Of a stretch of DNA of 6,543 bases, positions 6,127 to 6,543 are shown one piece after another. Both the position numbers and the translations under genes were made by a program. Source of the stretch: Candidatus Acetothermia bacterium. Its GTDB lineage: Bacteria > Bipolaricaulota > Bipolaricaulia > UBA7950. Location of the stretch: the NCBI GenBank assembly GCA_003535305.1, contig DOHL01000113.1:1-6543 (forward strand), written 5' to 3'. Every line of letters begins with the position of its first letter. The first letter of the stretch is position 1. Under the pieces are notes generated by a model. It did not search any database. It was given only the letters and a program-made list of their open reading frames with translations, and was not told the origin of the DNA.

Positions 6127-6209
6127 TGATAAGGCTCTTCCCACTATAGCATGGGTAGTGCAGCATGAACTATCCGAAGCGATTGGAGAAGGAGGATTCA
6201 GGGTAGAAA

Positions 6210-6235
6210 GGGGTCAAGCCTTTGTTTTTAGGATT
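6210..6235 (+). repeat. Left inverted end repeat
   Basis: It begins GGGGTCAAGCCT and ends TTTTTAGGATT. It is the inverted partner of 6410-6435, with 22 of 26 positions identical. The four differences are at positions 8, 9, 14 and 15 of the repeat. Confidence 0.8.
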
Positions 6236-6257
6236 CTTTCATAGTAGGCTGAGCAAC

Positions 6258-6401
6258 GATGTCACAGACAAGGCGACACGCAACGTGCAGATCTATCAGG
6301 CAGTACGAGTTCATCACTACACGCTCTAAGAAGTGGGAGATCGTGTCGGGCTATTGTACTCAACAATTAGCATGATCGTGAAACGCGTCCATGAGGCGTG
6401 A
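6258..6401 (+). pseudogene. C-terminal helix-turn-helix fragment of REP-associated tyrosine transposase
   Basis: Read in the frame ending with TGA at 6399-6401, the sequence gives ATRNVQIYQAVRVHHYTL, an in-frame TAA (6327-6329), then EVGDRVGLLYSTISMIVKRV. This matches the DnaA-like C-terminal HTH found in many RAYT/TnpA-REP proteins, whose usual form is GYTLKEIAEHLGLHYSTVSRIVKR. The stop sits where Lys or Arg is expected, so one AAA/AAG-to-TAA change explains it. The N-terminal Y1 transposase domain with the HUH motif and catalytic Tyr is absent. The same frame is open back to 6207 but shows no family resemblance before about 6261. This is a decayed fragment without function as a transposase; the family call rests on a short motif that is characteristic. 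Confidence 0.68.
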
Positions 6402-6409
6402 GGCGACGA

Positions 6410-6435
6410 AATCCTAAAAATTAAGGTCTGACCCC
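6410..6435 (-). repeat. Right inverted end repeat
   Basis: On the + strand it begins AATCCTAAAAATT and ends GGTCTGACCCC, the inverse of 6210-6235. It contains the small palindrome GGTCtGACC, and the following bases GTGA are shared with one of the extra copies downstream. Confidence 0.8.
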
Positions 6436-6475
6436 GTGACTCCTTGCCAAGCGTGTTGCTGAGTCAGAAACACCA

Positions 6476-6524
6476 AGAAAGAAGACCTGACCCCGGTGGT
6501 TCAGAAAGAAGATCTGACCCTGTG
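6476..6524 (+). repeat. Two further direct copies of the right-end motif
   Basis: AGAAAGAAGACCTGACCCC starts at 6476, and AGAAAGAAGATCTGACCC starts at 6503, 27 bases later. Both carry the (A/G)CCTGACCCC or TCTGACCC core of the element end at 6421-6439 in the same orientation. They look like solo ends left by repeated insertion or amplification, and the series may continue past the window. Confidence 0.6.
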
Positions 6525-6543
6525 AATGGCCTCGTGAACGCCA

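Larger units (their letters stand above)
6210..6435 (+). mobile_element. Remnant of a RAYT/IS200-like transposase unit with inverted ends (226 bases)
   Basis: The unit is bounded by inverted repeats of 26 bases (6210-6235 and 6410-6435) that match at 22 positions. It encloses the C-terminal end of a Y1-type, REP-associated tyrosine transposase in the same orientation. The catalytic domain is missing, so the unit cannot move by itself. The layout resembles a REP-flanked transposase gene after internal deletion, or a MITE-like derivative. I see no clear target duplication at the two edges. Confidence 0.65.
6127..6543. other. Gene-free tail region dominated by mobile-element debris
   Basis: No intact gene is visible after the secreted protein. 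Positions 6127-6209 contain a small hairpin (CACTAT 6142-6147 with GTAGTG 6155-6160) without a T-run, and an orphan Shine-Dalgarno-like AAGGAGG (6189-6195) with no start codon after it. The rest is the element remnant and its extra end copies. Confidence 0.6.

Noticed and set aside
6142..6160. Hairpin after the secreted-protein gene as an intrinsic terminator
   Set aside because: The stem has only six pairs and no T-run follows it.
4945..6168. TGCAGCATGA present after two genes (4945-4954 and 6159-6168)
   Set aside because: Ten-base matches are expected by chance in a window of this size and the flanks do not match.
3472..6451. CTTGGCAAGG near 3472 as an inverse match to CCTTGCCAAG at 6442-6451
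   Set aside because: The match is short, nearly self-complementary and without extended similarity.

Overview
The window looks like chromosomal DNA of a bacterium of medium GC content, with all recognisable genes on the + strand. An ECF sigma/zinc-finger anti-sigma pair, good Shine-Dalgarno sites and a secreted DUF4384-plus-PKD protein point to Bacteria. The DUF4384 style (I-W-T-D-K..Y.VGE, then IFPN and LPDG) recalls proteins I associate with Bipolaricaulota (Acetothermia/OP1) or Thermotogota-like lineages. That placement is a weak inference from memory.

Positions 26-3457 hold six tightly packed genes that read as one operon: ECF sigma factor, zf-HC2 anti-sigma factor (8-base overlap), a small helical protein with a Lys-rich patch and an acidic tail, a small basic protein with a hydrophobic N-terminus, a saccharopine/lysine dehydrogenase-like Rossmann protein, and a HAD subfamily IA phosphatase (11-base overlap). 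The first two are a standard regulator pair and probably autoregulate. The next two are unrecognised. The last two are soluble metabolic enzymes whose link to the regulator is unexplained.

Positions 3458-3680 are a non-coding gap with short degenerate repeats. It ends in a perfect TATAAT only 7 bases before the next ATG, which suggests a leaderless transcript. Positions 3681-4931 encode an alkaline-phosphatase-superfamily (nucleotide pyrophosphatase/phosphodiesterase-like) enzyme with all expected metal ligands and the catalytic Thr.

Positions 4932-5216 hold no convincing gene but contain a strong hairpin, a possible second stem and a tandem 7-base repeat ahead of the next gene. Positions 5217-6126 encode a secreted DUF4384/PKD protein whose frame is broken once, at a (TA)4 tract; adding one TA unit would restore a 303-residue protein.

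Positions 6127-6543 are a mobile-element graveyard. A 226-base unit bounded by 26-base imperfect inverted repeats (GGGGTCA.. ends) encloses the C-terminal helix-turn-helix remnant of a REP-associated (Y1/IS200-like) transposase with an internal stop. Two further copies of the end motif follow in direct orientation. No complete new defence or CRISPR-like system is visible. The most notable items are the element remnant with its end repeats, the TA-tract frameshift, the leaderless promoter and the unusual gene set of the sigma operon.
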